Shown: positions 17,498 to 27,035 of the stretch, one piece after another
Position numbering within the stretch: position 1 is the first letter of the stretch
Layout: every line of letters starts with the position of its first letter
Assembly (NCBI GenBank): GCA_963676075.2
Contig: CAXXNZ010000013.1
Location: forward strand, 186,001 to 250,000
DNA: 64,000 nucleotides
Direction: 5' to 3'
DNA from: JAHJQZ01 sp963676075
GTDB taxonomy: Bacteria; Pseudomonadota; Alphaproteobacteria; Rhizobiales; Devosiaceae
Position numbers and translations under genes: made by a program
Notes under the pieces: generated by a model
What the model saw: the letters and a program-made list of their open reading frames with translations, nothing else
Database searches by the model: none
Told to the model about the DNA's origin: nothing

Positions 17498-18133
17498 TCA
17501 GCCACCAAATTTCGCGATCAGCTCGTCGGGGGTCAGTGTGCGCATGTCGACAAGTCGTTCGGCGAGCACCTCGTGCGGCCAGTCCCACCAGGCAAGGGCC
17601 AACAGACCTTCCACCGTCTTGTCGGCAAAGCGCGGGCGGATCGGTGTGGCGGGCACCCCGCCGACGATCATGTAAGGCGGTACGTCCTTTGTGACCACTG
17701 CGCCGGCGCCGATGATGGCGCCGGTTCCGACATTGACGCCGGCCGTAATGGTGACACCGTGGCCGATCCACACATCGTGGCCGATGTCGACGGCATTGGC
17801 GCGACGCCATTCGAAGAACTCGTTGTCGTCTTCCCCGAGACCATAGGCGGCGGCGCGATAGGTGAAATGGTGCTGGCTCGCCCGCCAATAGGGATGATTG
17901 CCGGGATTGAGGCGGACATCGGATGCGACCGAGACGAACTTGCCGATCCGGGTCCCGATGATGTTCGAGCGCTGCATGACATAGGAATAATCGCCCAGCA
18001 CCGAATCGATGAAGCTGACGTCGGCGCTCAACTCGGTCCAGACCCCGAGCTCGGAACCGCGCCGGTCGGCAGTGGGGTGGATGGTCGGCCTCTCGCTGAG
18101 CCGCATCAGGGGATTTTCGCGGTCGGAATTCAT
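17498..18133 (-). CDS. Hexapeptide-repeat acyltransferase of the phosphonate-operon type
   Basis: 211 residues dominated by left-handed beta-helix hexapeptide repeats (IGHDVWIGHGVTITAGVNVGTGAIIG). It carries the NHPYWRASQHHFTYRAAAYG stretch with catalytic-type histidines, as in xenobiotic (chloramphenicol/streptogramin-like) acetyltransferases. A subgroup of this family is encoded in C-P lyase operons and named a phosphonate-metabolism transferase. Here it overlaps phnN by 4 bases (ATGA), which supports that assignment, but no C-P lyase genes are in the window. The acyl acceptor is unknown. Confidence 0.82.
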   Translation of the reverse strand: MNSDRENPLMRLSERPTIHPTADRRGSELGVWTELSADVSFIDSVLGDYSYVMQRSNIIGTRIGKFVSVASDVRLNPGNHPYWRASQHHFTYRAAAYGLGEDDNEFFEWRRANAVDIGHDVWIGHGVTITAGVNVGTGAIIGAGAVVTKDVPPYMIVGGVPATPIRPRFADKTVEGLLALAWWDWPHEVLAERLVDMRTLTPDELIAKFGG

Positions 18134-18714
18134 GCGCGTTTTCTTTCCTTCGGTGCTGCGCCGGCGATGGTGTCGAGTGCTGCGACGAAAGCGGCGATGC
18201 CTTCATCACGGGCGCCGGAATTGTCGATCTCGGTCACCGGCACCGAGCTTGGCAGTTTCGGCACTTCGCGCGCCAGTCTCGATTCGATCTGCTCGACCGT
18301 CTCGCGACCGCGTTCGGCCAGCCGCGTGGCACGGATGATGCACAAGGCATCGACGAATATGACTTGAGTTCCAGGATAGCGCGCAAGCGCATCAGGGACG
18401 ATGCTTCGCGATGCATTGCACACAGCGATCCTGCCGCTGGAGATCGCGGCAGCGGCGGAGGCAGGCACCATGTAGCCAAATCCATGCGCCTCCCAGCTGA
18501 GGGCGTAATCGCCGGAGCGTCGCCGCGCCTCGAATTCGGCGGGTGTGATGACCTTGTGTGCCTCGACGCCCAAAACCTCGGCGCGGGTGATCATGCGTTC
18601 GGGGAAAACGAAGCGCGGATCGGACCCGAGCGCGGCCCTGGCGCCCGAGATCAGAGTATCCTTGCCGGCCCCGGACGGACCGACCACGAGGATGAAGCGG
18701 CCCTTGCCGGTCAT
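18130..18714 (-). CDS. phnN: Ribose 1,5-bisphosphate phosphokinase PhnN
   Basis: 194 residues with a P-loop GPSGAGKDT (12-20) and a guanylate-kinase-like fold. It phosphorylates ribose 1,5-bisphosphate to PRPP, the step after C-P lyase in phosphonate use. The frame opens at 18753, but the ATG at 18714 has GGGAG seven bases upstream and begins MTGKGRFILVVGPSG, so I choose it. It is translationally coupled to the hexapeptide transferase. The pair stands alone, outside a phn operon. It could still feed PRPP from the bisphosphate formed elsewhere. Confidence 0.88.
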   Translation of the reverse strand: MTGKGRFILVVGPSGAGKDTLISGARAALGSDPRFVFPERMITRAEVLGVEAHKVITPAEFEARRRSGDYALSWEAHGFGYMVPASAAAAISSGRIAVCNASRSIVPDALARYPGTQVIFVDALCIIRATRLAERGRETVEQIESRLAREVPKLPSSVPVTEIDNSGARDEGIAAFVAALDTIAGAAPKERKRA

Positions 18715-18940
18715 GACTGTCTCCCTTTTGCCGAACTCGCCGGCGCGCCGCATCCCTCACTGAGGCGAAGCGCCCCCGCCGTTTCGGACGTGACTGCGCC
18801 GGTTAGCACGGCGCTGATGTCAGAAATTTGACGCACTGTCGGGAACCGGTCTTGGTGGGTGGATAAGGCGCTCAATCGGCGGGCGATGTAAGCGAACGGC
18901 TCGACACGGCTGCAGGGGCATGGAAAGATTTTTGCCGTAA

Positions 18941-19786
18941 TTGCATGATGAAAGCGTCCAGGCGACGGGCAGGTCATTTGTGCTGACAAGGGTTCACATA
19001 AGGGCTTTGGTGTTTGTCGCCACGGTTTTCATGCTGACGGGAGTGGCCGTGGCCTGCAATAGCGCGAGCGAGATGCACACAGCTGGTGTGGTCGCGGTGC
19101 CGGACGGCGCCACCGTGATCCTCGGCAGTGGCGACAAGCTGCGTCTGTCCGGCATCCAGGCGCCAAAGCTCTATGGGCCGGACGCGGCACTTGCCGACTG
19201 GCCGTTGGCCGCAAGGGCGCAGGCGCAACTTGAGCAACTGGTGTCCGGTCAGCAGATCTCGATCGCCATGCCCGCCGGGGCGCAAAAGGATCGTCACCAG
19301 CGCCTTCTCGGCCAAGCCTACCTTGCCGACGGCACCTGGTTGCAGCAGGCGATGCTTGCTGCCGGGCTTGCCCGTGCCTATTCCTTTCCCGACAATAGTG
19401 CCTGCGCCGGTGAGCTTCTGGCGGTCGAAGCGCGGGCGCGGGCGGATCGGCTCGGCATATGGGACGACCCGTTCTATGCTGTGCGCGATGCGGCCCGACC
19501 GGACCGGATCCTGGAGCGTGCCGGTTTCTTCGAACTTGTCGAAGGCCGCGTGCTATTGGCTGACAAAGCGGGCGCCACTATCTATCTCAACTTCGGGCGA
19601 TACTGGAAAGAGGACTTCACGGTGACCATCGACAAGGCGGCGCAAAAGCGCTTCGCAGTTGCCGGGTTCGATCCGCTGGCCCTCGATGGTGCGCTGGTCC
19701 GCGTCCGCGGCTGGATCGAGGACCGCGACGGCCCACGCATGGCCGTCACCCATCCCGAGCAGATTGAGGTGCTGTCGACGCCATGA
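18941..19786 (+). CDS. Secreted thermonuclease-family (SNase-fold) protein, possibly non-catalytic
   Basis: 281 residues with a hydrophobic N-terminal segment (ALVFVATVFMLTGVAVAC) that acts as a signal or lipoprotein-like anchor. The staphylococcal-nuclease-like core runs from GVVAVPDGATVILGSGDKLRLSG to about residue 190. In staphylococcal nuclease the motif D-T-P-E supplies a calcium ligand and general base; here it reads QAPK, so both residues are lost, although an arginine in DRHQRLLGQAYL is kept. A hydrolytic role is therefore doubtful. The start is uncertain; TTG or GTG codons near 18980 are alternatives. The stop overlaps the next gene by 4 bases. Confidence 0.82.
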   Translation: MHDESVQATGRSFVLTRVHIRALVFVATVFMLTGVAVACNSASEMHTAGVVAVPDGATVILGSGDKLRLSGIQAPKLYGPDAALADWPLAARAQAQLEQLVSGQQISIAMPAGAQKDRHQRLLGQAYLADGTWLQQAMLAAGLARAYSFPDNSACAGELLAVEARARADRLGIWDDPFYAVRDAARPDRILERAGFFELVEGRVLLADKAGATIYLNFGRYWKEDFTVTIDKAAQKRFAVAGFDPLALDGALVRVRGWIEDRDGPRMAVTHPEQIEVLSTP

Positions 19787-21270
19787 CCGCTTCGCTCCTG
19801 GCCCGCCATTTGAAAATCGCAACGGCCGCGCTGTCGGTGATAGCGCTCGCCGCCTGTTCTTCCATGCTGCCGGGCGGCGACATTTCGGTGCACAGGACCG
19901 GCGAGAACGACGCGGCGCCGGCGGTGCCGGCGGGCACCGACCCCGAAGACGTGGTGATCGGGCGGCGCGAACATCCGCGCATCGTTGCCGCCTATGGCGG
20001 GGTCTACCACGACGAAAAGGCCGAGGTGATGATCGCGTCCATCACCGGCAAGCTGCTGGCCGCCGCCGATCAGCCCGATACGCCCTACACCGTCACCATC
20101 CTCGATACGCCGGTGATCAACGCTTTCGCGTTGCCGGGCGGCTATATCTATGTGACCCGCGGTATCCTGGCCCTTGCCAATGACGAGAGCGAGATCGCGG
20201 CGGTGCTCTCGCACGAGATCGCCCACGTCACATTGAAGCACGCCCAGGCGCGTTCGAGCCGTATCCGCACCTCCGAGATCGTTGACAAGGTCGTGACCTC
20301 GGTGCTCGGCGGCAATCTCGAGACCGACCAGTCCGCCGCGCGCTCGCGCATGTCGCTCGCCGCCTTCTCACAGGCACAGGAACTGGCCGCCGACAAGGAA
20401 GGCGTGCGGGTTGCGGCACGGGCCGGGTTCGATCCCAATGCCGCCGCGCGCTTCCTGTCGTCGATGGGGCGGTTTGCTGCAACATCGGCTGGAGGCGACG
20501 GCCAGTCCTCGTCCGACGATTTCCTTGCCAGCCATCCCTCGACACCGGACCGCATCGAAAAGGTCATCGCCGAGGCGCAGGCGCTTGGCGTCGCGCCGGG
20601 CGTCGGTGTGGTCGGGCGGGAATTATTCCTCAAATCGATAAATGGCCTGGCCTTCGGCGACAGTCCGAGCCAGGGCGCCATTGTCGGGCACCAGTTCATC
20701 CATCCCAGCCTCGGGTTCACCTTCTTCGTGCCCAAAGCCTACACGCTGCAGAACACCGCCAGCGCCGTCGTCGGTCTTGCAGGCGAGGGCGAAGCGGTGC
20801 GCTTCGACAGCGCCGAAGTGCCCGAGACCATGTCGCTGACGGATTATCTCAAGTCGGGCTGGATCGCCGGGCTCGATCCCGCGACGGTCACGCCGGCCAG
20901 TCACAACGGCATCGAGATGGCCAGCGGCAGCGCCAAGTCCGGGCAATGGTTCTTCCGCGTTACCGTCGTGCGCTTCGACAAGGAGGTCTATCGCTACATC
21001 TTCGCGTCGCGCACCGGCGACGCCGGCTTTGCCGCAAGGGCAGAGGAAACCATCTCCTCGTTCCGCAAGGTGACGAGGGCTGACACTTCCAAAATCAGGC
21101 ACACGGTGATCAGGCTTGTTACCGCCCGGTCGGGCGACACCACCAGCTCTCTGGCAGCGAAGATGAGCGGCGTCGCCAATTCCAAGAACCTGTTCCTGGT
21201 GCTCAACGCCCTGTTCGACGGCGACCCGATTGTGCCGGGCCAGCAATACAAGATCGTCAGCGCCGAGTAG
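19783..21270 (+). CDS. M48-family metalloprotease lipoprotein (BepA/YfgC-like)
   Basis: 495 residues. A lipobox LAAC (C25) follows a hydrophobic signal, suggesting outer-membrane anchoring. The zinc motif is HEIAH (144-148), with the third ligand expected in ELAADKEGV about 55 residues on. The C-terminal 50 residues (GDTTSSLAAKM to PGQQYKIVSAE) resemble a LysM-like peptidoglycan-binding fold. Relatives degrade misfolded outer-membrane proteins. The gene is coupled to the upstream nuclease-like gene through ATGA. Longer than BepA-type proteins lacking the tail. Confidence 0.88.
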   Translation: MTASLLARHLKIATAALSVIALAACSSMLPGGDISVHRTGENDAAPAVPAGTDPEDVVIGRREHPRIVAAYGGVYHDEKAEVMIASITGKLLAAADQPDTPYTVTILDTPVINAFALPGGYIYVTRGILALANDESEIAAVLSHEIAHVTLKHAQARSSRIRTSEIVDKVVTSVLGGNLETDQSAARSRMSLAAFSQAQELAADKEGVRVAARAGFDPNAAARFLSSMGRFAATSAGGDGQSSSDDFLASHPSTPDRIEKVIAEAQALGVAPGVGVVGRELFLKSINGLAFGDSPSQGAIVGHQFIHPSLGFTFFVPKAYTLQNTASAVVGLAGEGEAVRFDSAEVPETMSLTDYLKSGWIAGLDPATVTPASHNGIEMASGSAKSGQWFFRVTVVRFDKEVYRYIFASRTGDAGFAARAEETISSFRKVTRADTSKIRHTVIRLVTARSGDTTSSLAAKMSGVANSKNLFLVLNALFDGDPIVPGQQYKIVSAE

Positions 21271-21340
21271 GCTGGTGTTCCGAAGCCTCGGCACGATATT
21301 CTGTCGGCACGATGCCGCAGACGCGACCGGGGCCAAAAGA

Positions 21341-21365
21341 AAAGGCCGGCGGTGAGCCGGCCTTT
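21341..21365. terminator. Bidirectional terminator between the M48 gene and carD
   Basis: AAAGGCCGGC (21341-21350), loop GGTGA, GCCGGCCTTT (21356-21365): a perfect 10-bp stem with A/T runs on both sides. It serves the convergent genes ending at 21270 (+) and 21396 (-). Confidence 0.75.
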
Positions 21366-21395
21366 CCCCAATACTGCAAACTTGCGTGGTGCCAA

Positions 21396-21989
21396 TCAGG
21401 CAGCAGCTTCCTCGTCGTCCGCTTCGGACTCGGAGGACTCGGCTTCTGCGTCGGCTTCGGCCTTGGCGCCGCGGCGCGGGCTCTTGGCGAGGTTCTTCTC
21501 GATCAGCTGCACCGCTTCGGTCAGGGTCAGCTTGTTGACCGAGGCAATCTCGCGCGACATGCGGTCCATGGCCTGTTCGAAGAGCTGGCGCTCGGAATAG
21601 GACTGCTCGGGCTGGTCGTCGGACCGGTAGAGATCGCGAACGACCTCGGAAATGGCGACAAGGTCACCCGAGTTGATCTTGGCTTCATATTCCTGGGCCC
21701 GACGCGACCACATCGTCCGCTTGACGCGGGCGCGGCCGGTAACGGTATCGAGCGCCTTCTTGACCAGATCGTCTTCAGCCAGTTTGCGCATACCGACCGA
21801 CTTGATCTTGGCGACCGGAACCCGGAGGGTGAGCTTGTCCTGCTCGAAGCTGATGACGAACAGCTCGAGCGTCAGCCCCGCGACTTCCTGTTCTTCGATG
21901 GAAACGATCTGTCCAACGCCGTGCGCAGGGTAGACGATGAATTCACCAGTCTTGAAACCGACACGCTGCTGAGACTTTTTTGTTGCCAT
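21396..21989 (-). CDS. carD: CarD-family transcription regulator
   Basis: 197 residues. The N-terminal RNA-polymerase-interacting domain (VGFKTGEFIVYPAHGVGQIVSI) is followed by the helical DNA-binding CarD domain and an acidic, Ala/Glu-rich tail. The family binds RNA polymerase beta and stabilises open promoter complexes, in particular at rRNA promoters. The frame opens at 22082, but the ATG at 21989 has AGGAG ten bases upstream and matches family starts (MATKK). Monocistronic by appearance, with a terminator 31 bases after the stop. Confidence 0.92.
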   Translation of the reverse strand: MATKKSQQRVGFKTGEFIVYPAHGVGQIVSIEEQEVAGLTLELFVISFEQDKLTLRVPVAKIKSVGMRKLAEDDLVKKALDTVTGRARVKRTMWSRRAQEYEAKINSGDLVAISEVVRDLYRSDDQPEQSYSERQLFEQAMDRMSREIASVNKLTLTEAVQLIEKNLAKSPRRGAKAEADAEAESSESEADDEEAAA

Positions 21990-22316
21990 TATGGGCATAC
22001 TCCTGTTGACGCCGTGACAGTCGCCTTTAGGGCGGCTGTCCCACTTGCCGTGCCTTCCCTGCTGGAATGCTGCGGCAGTCAATCCACCCTCTGCCGGACG
22101 GTTGAGACCGGCCTAGGTACAGTGCTGGTACTGTCGCGAAAGAACCGCGTGCCTTCCTGGCACTCCAGTTTCACATGGGGGTGGCTGACGATTATCGGGA
22201 GATCATAGCATAAAATTCCGCAAGAATCAAAACTTGCGAATCATATTGCGTCCCCCGCGCAAGCCTGCGCAACGGATTATCAACTATATTGCACGCTTCG
22301 CCGGGGCGGCGACGTG
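21990..22316. other. 327-base gap between carD and fdxA
   Basis: Presumed leader and promoter of carD on the minus strand and the 3' end of fdxA. AT-rich sequence at 22205-22290 is the likeliest promoter area. No gene, repeat or strong hairpin seen. Confidence 0.4.
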
Positions 22317-22655
22317 TCAATCCCCTTCGCCCGGCTCCTCGGAGAAATATTTTCCGAGCTTGCCGGTCTCGCCGTCGAACTTCTCGGCATCGGCAGGCGG
22401 GTCGCGCTTCTCGGTGATGTTGGGCCAGACGGCGGCGAACTTGGCATTGAGTTCGAGCCAGGAGTCGAGCCCGCTCTCCGTATCCGGCTTGATCGCCTCT
22501 GCGGGGCATTCAGGTTCGCAGACGCCGCAGTCGATGCATTCGTCCGGATGAATGACGAGCATGTTCTCGCCTTCATAGAAACAGTCGACCGGGCAGACCT
22601 CCACGCAGTCCATGTATTTGCACTTAATGCAATTGTCGGTGACGATGTAGGTCAT
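22317..22655 (-). CDS. fdxA: Seven-iron ferredoxin FdxA
   Basis: 112 residues, the usual length for the family. The ATG at 22655 starts MTYIVTDNCIKCKYMDC; the frame extends upstream without family sequence. Cysteines at 9, 17, 21, 40, 43, 46 and 50 match the ligands of one [3Fe-4S] and one [4Fe-4S] cluster, with C12 and C25 extra. It is a cytosolic electron carrier of unknown partner. The gene order helicase - S4 protein - fdxA - carD is common in rhizobia. Confidence 0.93.
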   Translation of the reverse strand: MTYIVTDNCIKCKYMDCVEVCPVDCFYEGENMLVIHPDECIDCGVCEPECPAEAIKPDTESGLDSWLELNAKFAAVWPNITEKRDPPADAEKFDGETGKLGKYFSEEPGEGD

Positions 22656-23014
22656 TGGCGACGGGATCCCTGTTGAGTGTCGATGCAAGGGGGCCGGTGG
22701 GCACGGCAGCCGGATCGAAAAGGATCGTGGCGTCCGCGACAGGTAGCTAGACGCTTTTTTCGCCGGTTGCAAGCAAGGCAAAAGCATGCCTGCCGCCTCA
22801 GTGCGCCGAGAAGGGAAAAACCGTTCCAAACGTGACACCGAAGCTGCGCCTTGTCGGTCCACGGGTGGACATGGCGGAGACCTCATGCATGCCTGTCGCT
22901 TACCCTAAGGCAAGTGATGACATCGCCACCGGCGCGATTTGCCCTTCGGAACGGCGCGAAGCCCCACAAGGGGGAGGGAAGCGGGGAAGCCGCTTCGACA
23001 CTATCTGACAATTC
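22656..23014. other. 359-base gap upstream of fdxA
   Basis: Holds the presumed fdxA promoter and, at about 22969-22995, a GCCCC-ACAAG-GGGGAGGG sequence related to the CCTCCCC...GGGGAGG palindromes at 30270 and 46911. No coding frame with family similarity was found. Confidence 0.35.
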
Positions 23015-23374
23015 TTAGAGCCGGCGGCGGGCAACCGAGCGCGTGCCGCGCGGCTTTTCATGAAGGATCGGGCGAGACGCCTTTTCCTGCGGCGTGTGCT
23101 CGGGCGAGAGATCTTCGTAAAGTGCCTGGGCCTCGGGCGCCGGTCCGCGCCGTGTGCCGGCATCGAGGATGCGCAGCACCCTGATGCGCTGGTGAAGGAC
23201 GAAGGTCAGAACCATGCCCGGCCCGACGCGATAGTCCGGGCTCGACACTTTCTCCTTGTCGATGCGCACGGCACCGGAGGCGACGAATTTCTGCGCCAGG
23301 GTACGCGACTTGAACATGCGGGCAAACCACAGCCAGCGGTCAAGCCGCTGGCGCTCGGGCGCGCCCGCGCTCAC
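23015..23374 (-). CDS. S4-domain RNA-binding protein (HslR/Hsp15-like)
   Basis: 119 residues. The S4 domain (RLDRWLWFARMFKSRTLAQKFVASGAVRI) starts near residue 10 and is followed by a basic Arg-rich tail. Hsp15-like proteins bind stalled 50S subunits carrying nascent chains. The open frame starts at a TTG (23392), but the GTG at 23374 has AGGAT at a good distance, so I choose it. It lies 37 bases after the helicase stop and is probably in the same transcript. Confidence 0.85.
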   Translation of the reverse strand: MSAGAPERQRLDRWLWFARMFKSRTLAQKFVASGAVRIDKEKVSSPDYRVGPGMVLTFVLHQRIRVLRILDAGTRRGPAPEAQALYEDLSPEHTPQEKASRPILHEKPRGTRSVARRRL

Positions 23375-23411
23375 GCGTCGATCCTGCCGCAATCGGGCAA
23401 GCGCGCCGAAC

Positions 23412-26400
23412 TCACTTGTCCTGGCGTTCCTTGAGCGCCATCAGCGCCGCGAAGGGCGAATCCGGGTCGAAGGGCTTGTCCGGCCGGCGTTGCTGGCGAT
23501 TGTCATTGCCATCCTGCCGCCGAGGCTTGTCAAAATCGCGCTGTTTGCGCTTGTCAGGACGCCGGCCGGGCTTGCCATCCGGACGTCCGTCGCGCGCCTG
23601 GGGCCGATCTTCGCCGGGTTGCCCGGTTTTCTGGCGATTTCGTCCATCCTCGCGTCGCCCTTGCGGGCGTTGTTGAGTACCGGACTCTCCGCCTTCAGCC
23701 GACGCGCGGCGCGGCTTGCGGTCGCGATGGCCTCGTTCGCCGGAACGGCCGCCGGGGAACCAGATCTCGTCGAACCGTTCCTCGGGCTCGGCCGGAGCCG
23801 CATCCTCGGGCGCCGTTGCCGTCTCGGGCGCGCTGTTGTCATCCGCGCCATCGAGCTTTTGCAGATCTGGCTGGTCCGCCTCGGCCTCGGTTTCGGCAAC
23901 CGGAGCATTGGCCTTCGTCTCCTCAGGCGCAGTCTCCGCTTCGGCTACGGCCTCGGGGCTGGCGCCATCGAGCTTTTGCAGGTCGCCGACATCGGCTTCC
24001 GCTTCGGTCTGTTCGCCGGGCACACCGGCAGCAGCGACATCCTCGGCGTTGGCGCCATCGAGCGCCATCAGTTCGGTCTGATCGGCATCGGCCTCGGTTG
24101 CTGCCTTGGCGGCGTCACTTTCCGGCGCCGGCTCGGGCGGCAGCTTGGTGCGCTGCACCCGATAGCCGAGCGATTTGAGGATCGAGGCAAAGTCTTCGCC
24201 GGCACAGCCGAGCAGCGAGGTCATCTCCACCGTGACGCGGAAGCCGTTGCCGGGCGCGGCGCCGGCCGGAGGCTCGCCCTCGACCCGGTCGGGATTGAGC
24301 GCGATCAGCGGCCTGATGATATCGGCCAGCCGTTCGAGAATATCGACGCGCACCGCGCGTTTGCCGGCGAGCTTGAAGCCGGCGATCTCGTAAAGGCGCG
24401 GCGCGATTTCGGGATCTGCCTCGAACGAAGTGCGGCCGGAAAGGACAACGGGTGGCAGCTCAGACACGCCGGGCTGGCGCACGCCACCGTTCTTGAGGGC
24501 ATAAAGGATCAGCGCCAGCTCGCGCGGCGCCGGCTTCAGCGAAATCGGCACATAGATGTGATGGGCGCCGAACTTGATGCCGAGCTTGCGCATTTTGGCC
24601 CGGACGTCCTGGTCGAGCCCCTTGACGTCATTGGCAACCAGAGAACGCGGCAGGATGCCCAGGTGCTCGGCGAGCTGAAAGGCGATGCCACGGGCCGTGC
24701 CGTCGAGTTCGGGCGGATTCTTCAGCGTGATGATCTGGTCGAGCTGGGTGTTGATCAGGTGCCGTAGCCACAGGCTGAGCCTGTCCTGAACCCGCTCGAG
24801 ATCGGCGCCGGTCAAGCTGTCGTCCGCAAGCACCAGCACGCGCGGGCTCAGGATATCGTCGCCTTCGACGATCTCGCCGACGACCTCGCCCTTCCACCTG
24901 AGGTACCCGTCGGTCGACAGGATGACTTCCTCGTTGGGGGCGTTGGCCAACCGCGCGGCGCGGTTGCGTATTTCCGGAGCGACAGCGCTCTCGGCTGCGG
25001 TGCGCAATCCCTTGGCGTCTACTTCGCCTTCGGTGCGCGCCAGAGTGAAACGGAAGCCTTCGATCGAACCGATCAAATGACCTTCGACAGAGATTTCGCC
25101 TCTGTCATTGATTTCGGGAGATACCATGCGTCTGTCTCGTAAGTGCCGGATGAGGACGGAAGTGCGACGGTCGACGAAGCGCTGCGTCAGTTTCTCGTGC
25201 AAAGCATCGGATAGTCGGTCCTCAATAGAGCGTGTCCTGTCACGCCAATGCACCGGGTCCTCGAGCCAGGTCCGGCGGTTGGCAACGAATGTCCAGGTTC
25301 TGATCTGCCTTATCCGGTGGGACAAGGTATCGATGTCGCCTTCGTTATTGTCGCAGAAGCGCACCTGCTCGGCAATCCAGTCCGTGTCGAGTTTTCCCTT
25401 TTGCGCCAATTCCTTGAAAATACGTGACACAAGATGGGTGTGCTGGGCCGGCGAGATGTCGCGATAATCCGGAATCTGGCAGCATTCCCACAACAGCTTG
25501 ACCCGCTCCGCATTGGTTGCGAGTTCGCTCAGTTCGGACTGCATCAGGGCTTCGAGCGAGCGCTGGTCGATGGCCGTCGGCGCCCGCGTCAGCCCCTGGA
25601 TGCCCGGCGTTGTGTCGAGCGAGGCCTTGAGCGCTTTCAACGAGGAAAAATCGAGCGCAGAATTGCGCCACTGCAAAAGCTTCACCGGCTCGAAATCATG
25701 GCCCTCGATCCGCGCCACCAATTCGTCGTCAAGGGCATCGGCATGCCCGGTGGTACCGAAGGTGCCATCGGTGGTGTGGCGTCCGGCACGCCCGGCGATC
25801 TGGCCGAACTCCGCCGGCGTCAGCGGTCGCGTCTGGTAGCCGTCGAATTTGGTTTCCGAAGCAAAGGCGACGTGGTTGAGGTCGAGATTGAGACCCATGC
25901 CGATGGCGTCGGTGGCAATCAGGAAATCGACATCGCCATTCTCGAACAGCTCGACCTGGGCGTTGCGGGTGCGCGGGCTAAGCGCCCCCATCACCACTGC
26001 CGCGCCGCCGCGTTCGCGCCGCATCAATTCGGCGATGGCGTAAACCTCGGAGGCCGAGAAGGCGACGATGGCGGTGCGTCGCGGCTGCCGGGTGATCTTT
26101 TTCGAACCGGCCCATAACAATGTCGACAGGCGCGGGCGGTGGATGATCTCGGCGTCCGGCAAAAGTTTCCGGATGATCGGCGCCATTGTCGCCGCCCCGA
26201 GCAGCAGCGTTTCGGAGCGCCCGCGCGCTTTGAGGATACGGTCTGTGAACACATGCCCACGGTCGAAATCGGTCGCCACCTGGATTTCGTCGATGGCCAG
26301 GCAGTCGACCGGCATGTCGAGCGGCATCGCCTCGACGGTTTGCCACCCAATAGCGCGGGTGCGAGGGCACCAGCCTTTCCTCGCCAGTGACCAGCGCCAC

Positions 26401-26586
26401 CTTGTCGGGACCGATGCGTGTGGCGATGCGGTTGTAGACCTCGCGCGCCAGCAGCCTGAGCGGCAGCCCGATCATGCCGGTCGGATGGGCCAGCATGCGA
26501 TCGATGGCAAAATGGGTCTTGCCGGTATTGGTGGGACCGAGCACCGCCTTGAGGCTACCGGCGGGGCGGTCAGACTTGAAAATCAC
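23412..26586 (-). CDS. SUV3/Mgr-type DEAD-box helicase with long disordered tail (one frameshift in this sequence)
   Basis: About 1058 residues once repaired. Walker A GPTNTGKT (17-24 from a GTG at 26586), DEIQ box (LAIDEIQVATDFDRGH) and the arginine motif GRAGRH mark a superfamily 2 RNA helicase related to mitochondrial SUV3. The frame breaks at 26339-26341: one extra T turns YWVATVEAMPLD into YWVANRRGD. The C-terminal 250 residues are acidic and then basic low complexity, with three LDGA-containing repeats (ELMALDGA, DLQKLDGA, DLQKLDGA), and end in DSPFAALMALKERQDK. The start is uncertain; an ATG at 26652 lacks family sequence. Confidence 0.85.
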
Positions 26587-27035
26587 GAATACGCACCCGG
26601 GAGGGAACAGCAAATATGTTTCATCATGACACGGTAAAAGGGATTCGGCCAAACCGCGTTTAACACTGAGATCGGAACGTGAACAAACTCGGACCGAATC
26701 GGTTGCGACTCACGAATGCCGGTTTGTTCTCCACTCCATCTTGGGGCTATCTGGTGGAAAGCATACAAGAAAAGACGATAACCCGAAAAATCGACGAAAA
26801 TCAGTACGATTTCCGTTCATCTTGGTTTCGATTGTCTTAACGGCAGGCGATTCACCGGGTTCGTTAAGGAGAAGTTACCTGGGGCATGGCGAAAAAAACC
26901 TGACGATTTAGACCGGAGGTCCCGATTTCCGGCAGATAAAACTTCAATCTTGGCAAAACTCTTGTTGCCGACCCAAAAAGAGACAGGTGTGATGGACCTA
27001 GCTGGGACGCGGCCCGGCAGAGCAAAGGGCGGATT
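26587..27035. other. 449-base gap between helicase and methyltransferase starts
   Basis: Divergent promoter region. AT-richer stretches occur at 26755-26835. A five-codon frame (ATG at 26886, MAKKT) follows AAGGAG by 14 bases, too weak to call. No repeat or RNA gene recognised. Confidence 0.35.

Noticed and set aside
23256..24767. A 503-codon plus-strand frame opposite the helicase C-terminus
   Set aside because: It is a shadow of the low-complexity, GC-rich helicase tail and the S4 gene. Composition is biased and no domain is seen.
26886..26903. A five-codon leader peptide (MAKKT) upstream of the methyltransferase
   Set aside because: The AAGGAG is too far from the ATG, and no regulatory hairpins or codon run typical of attenuation follow.
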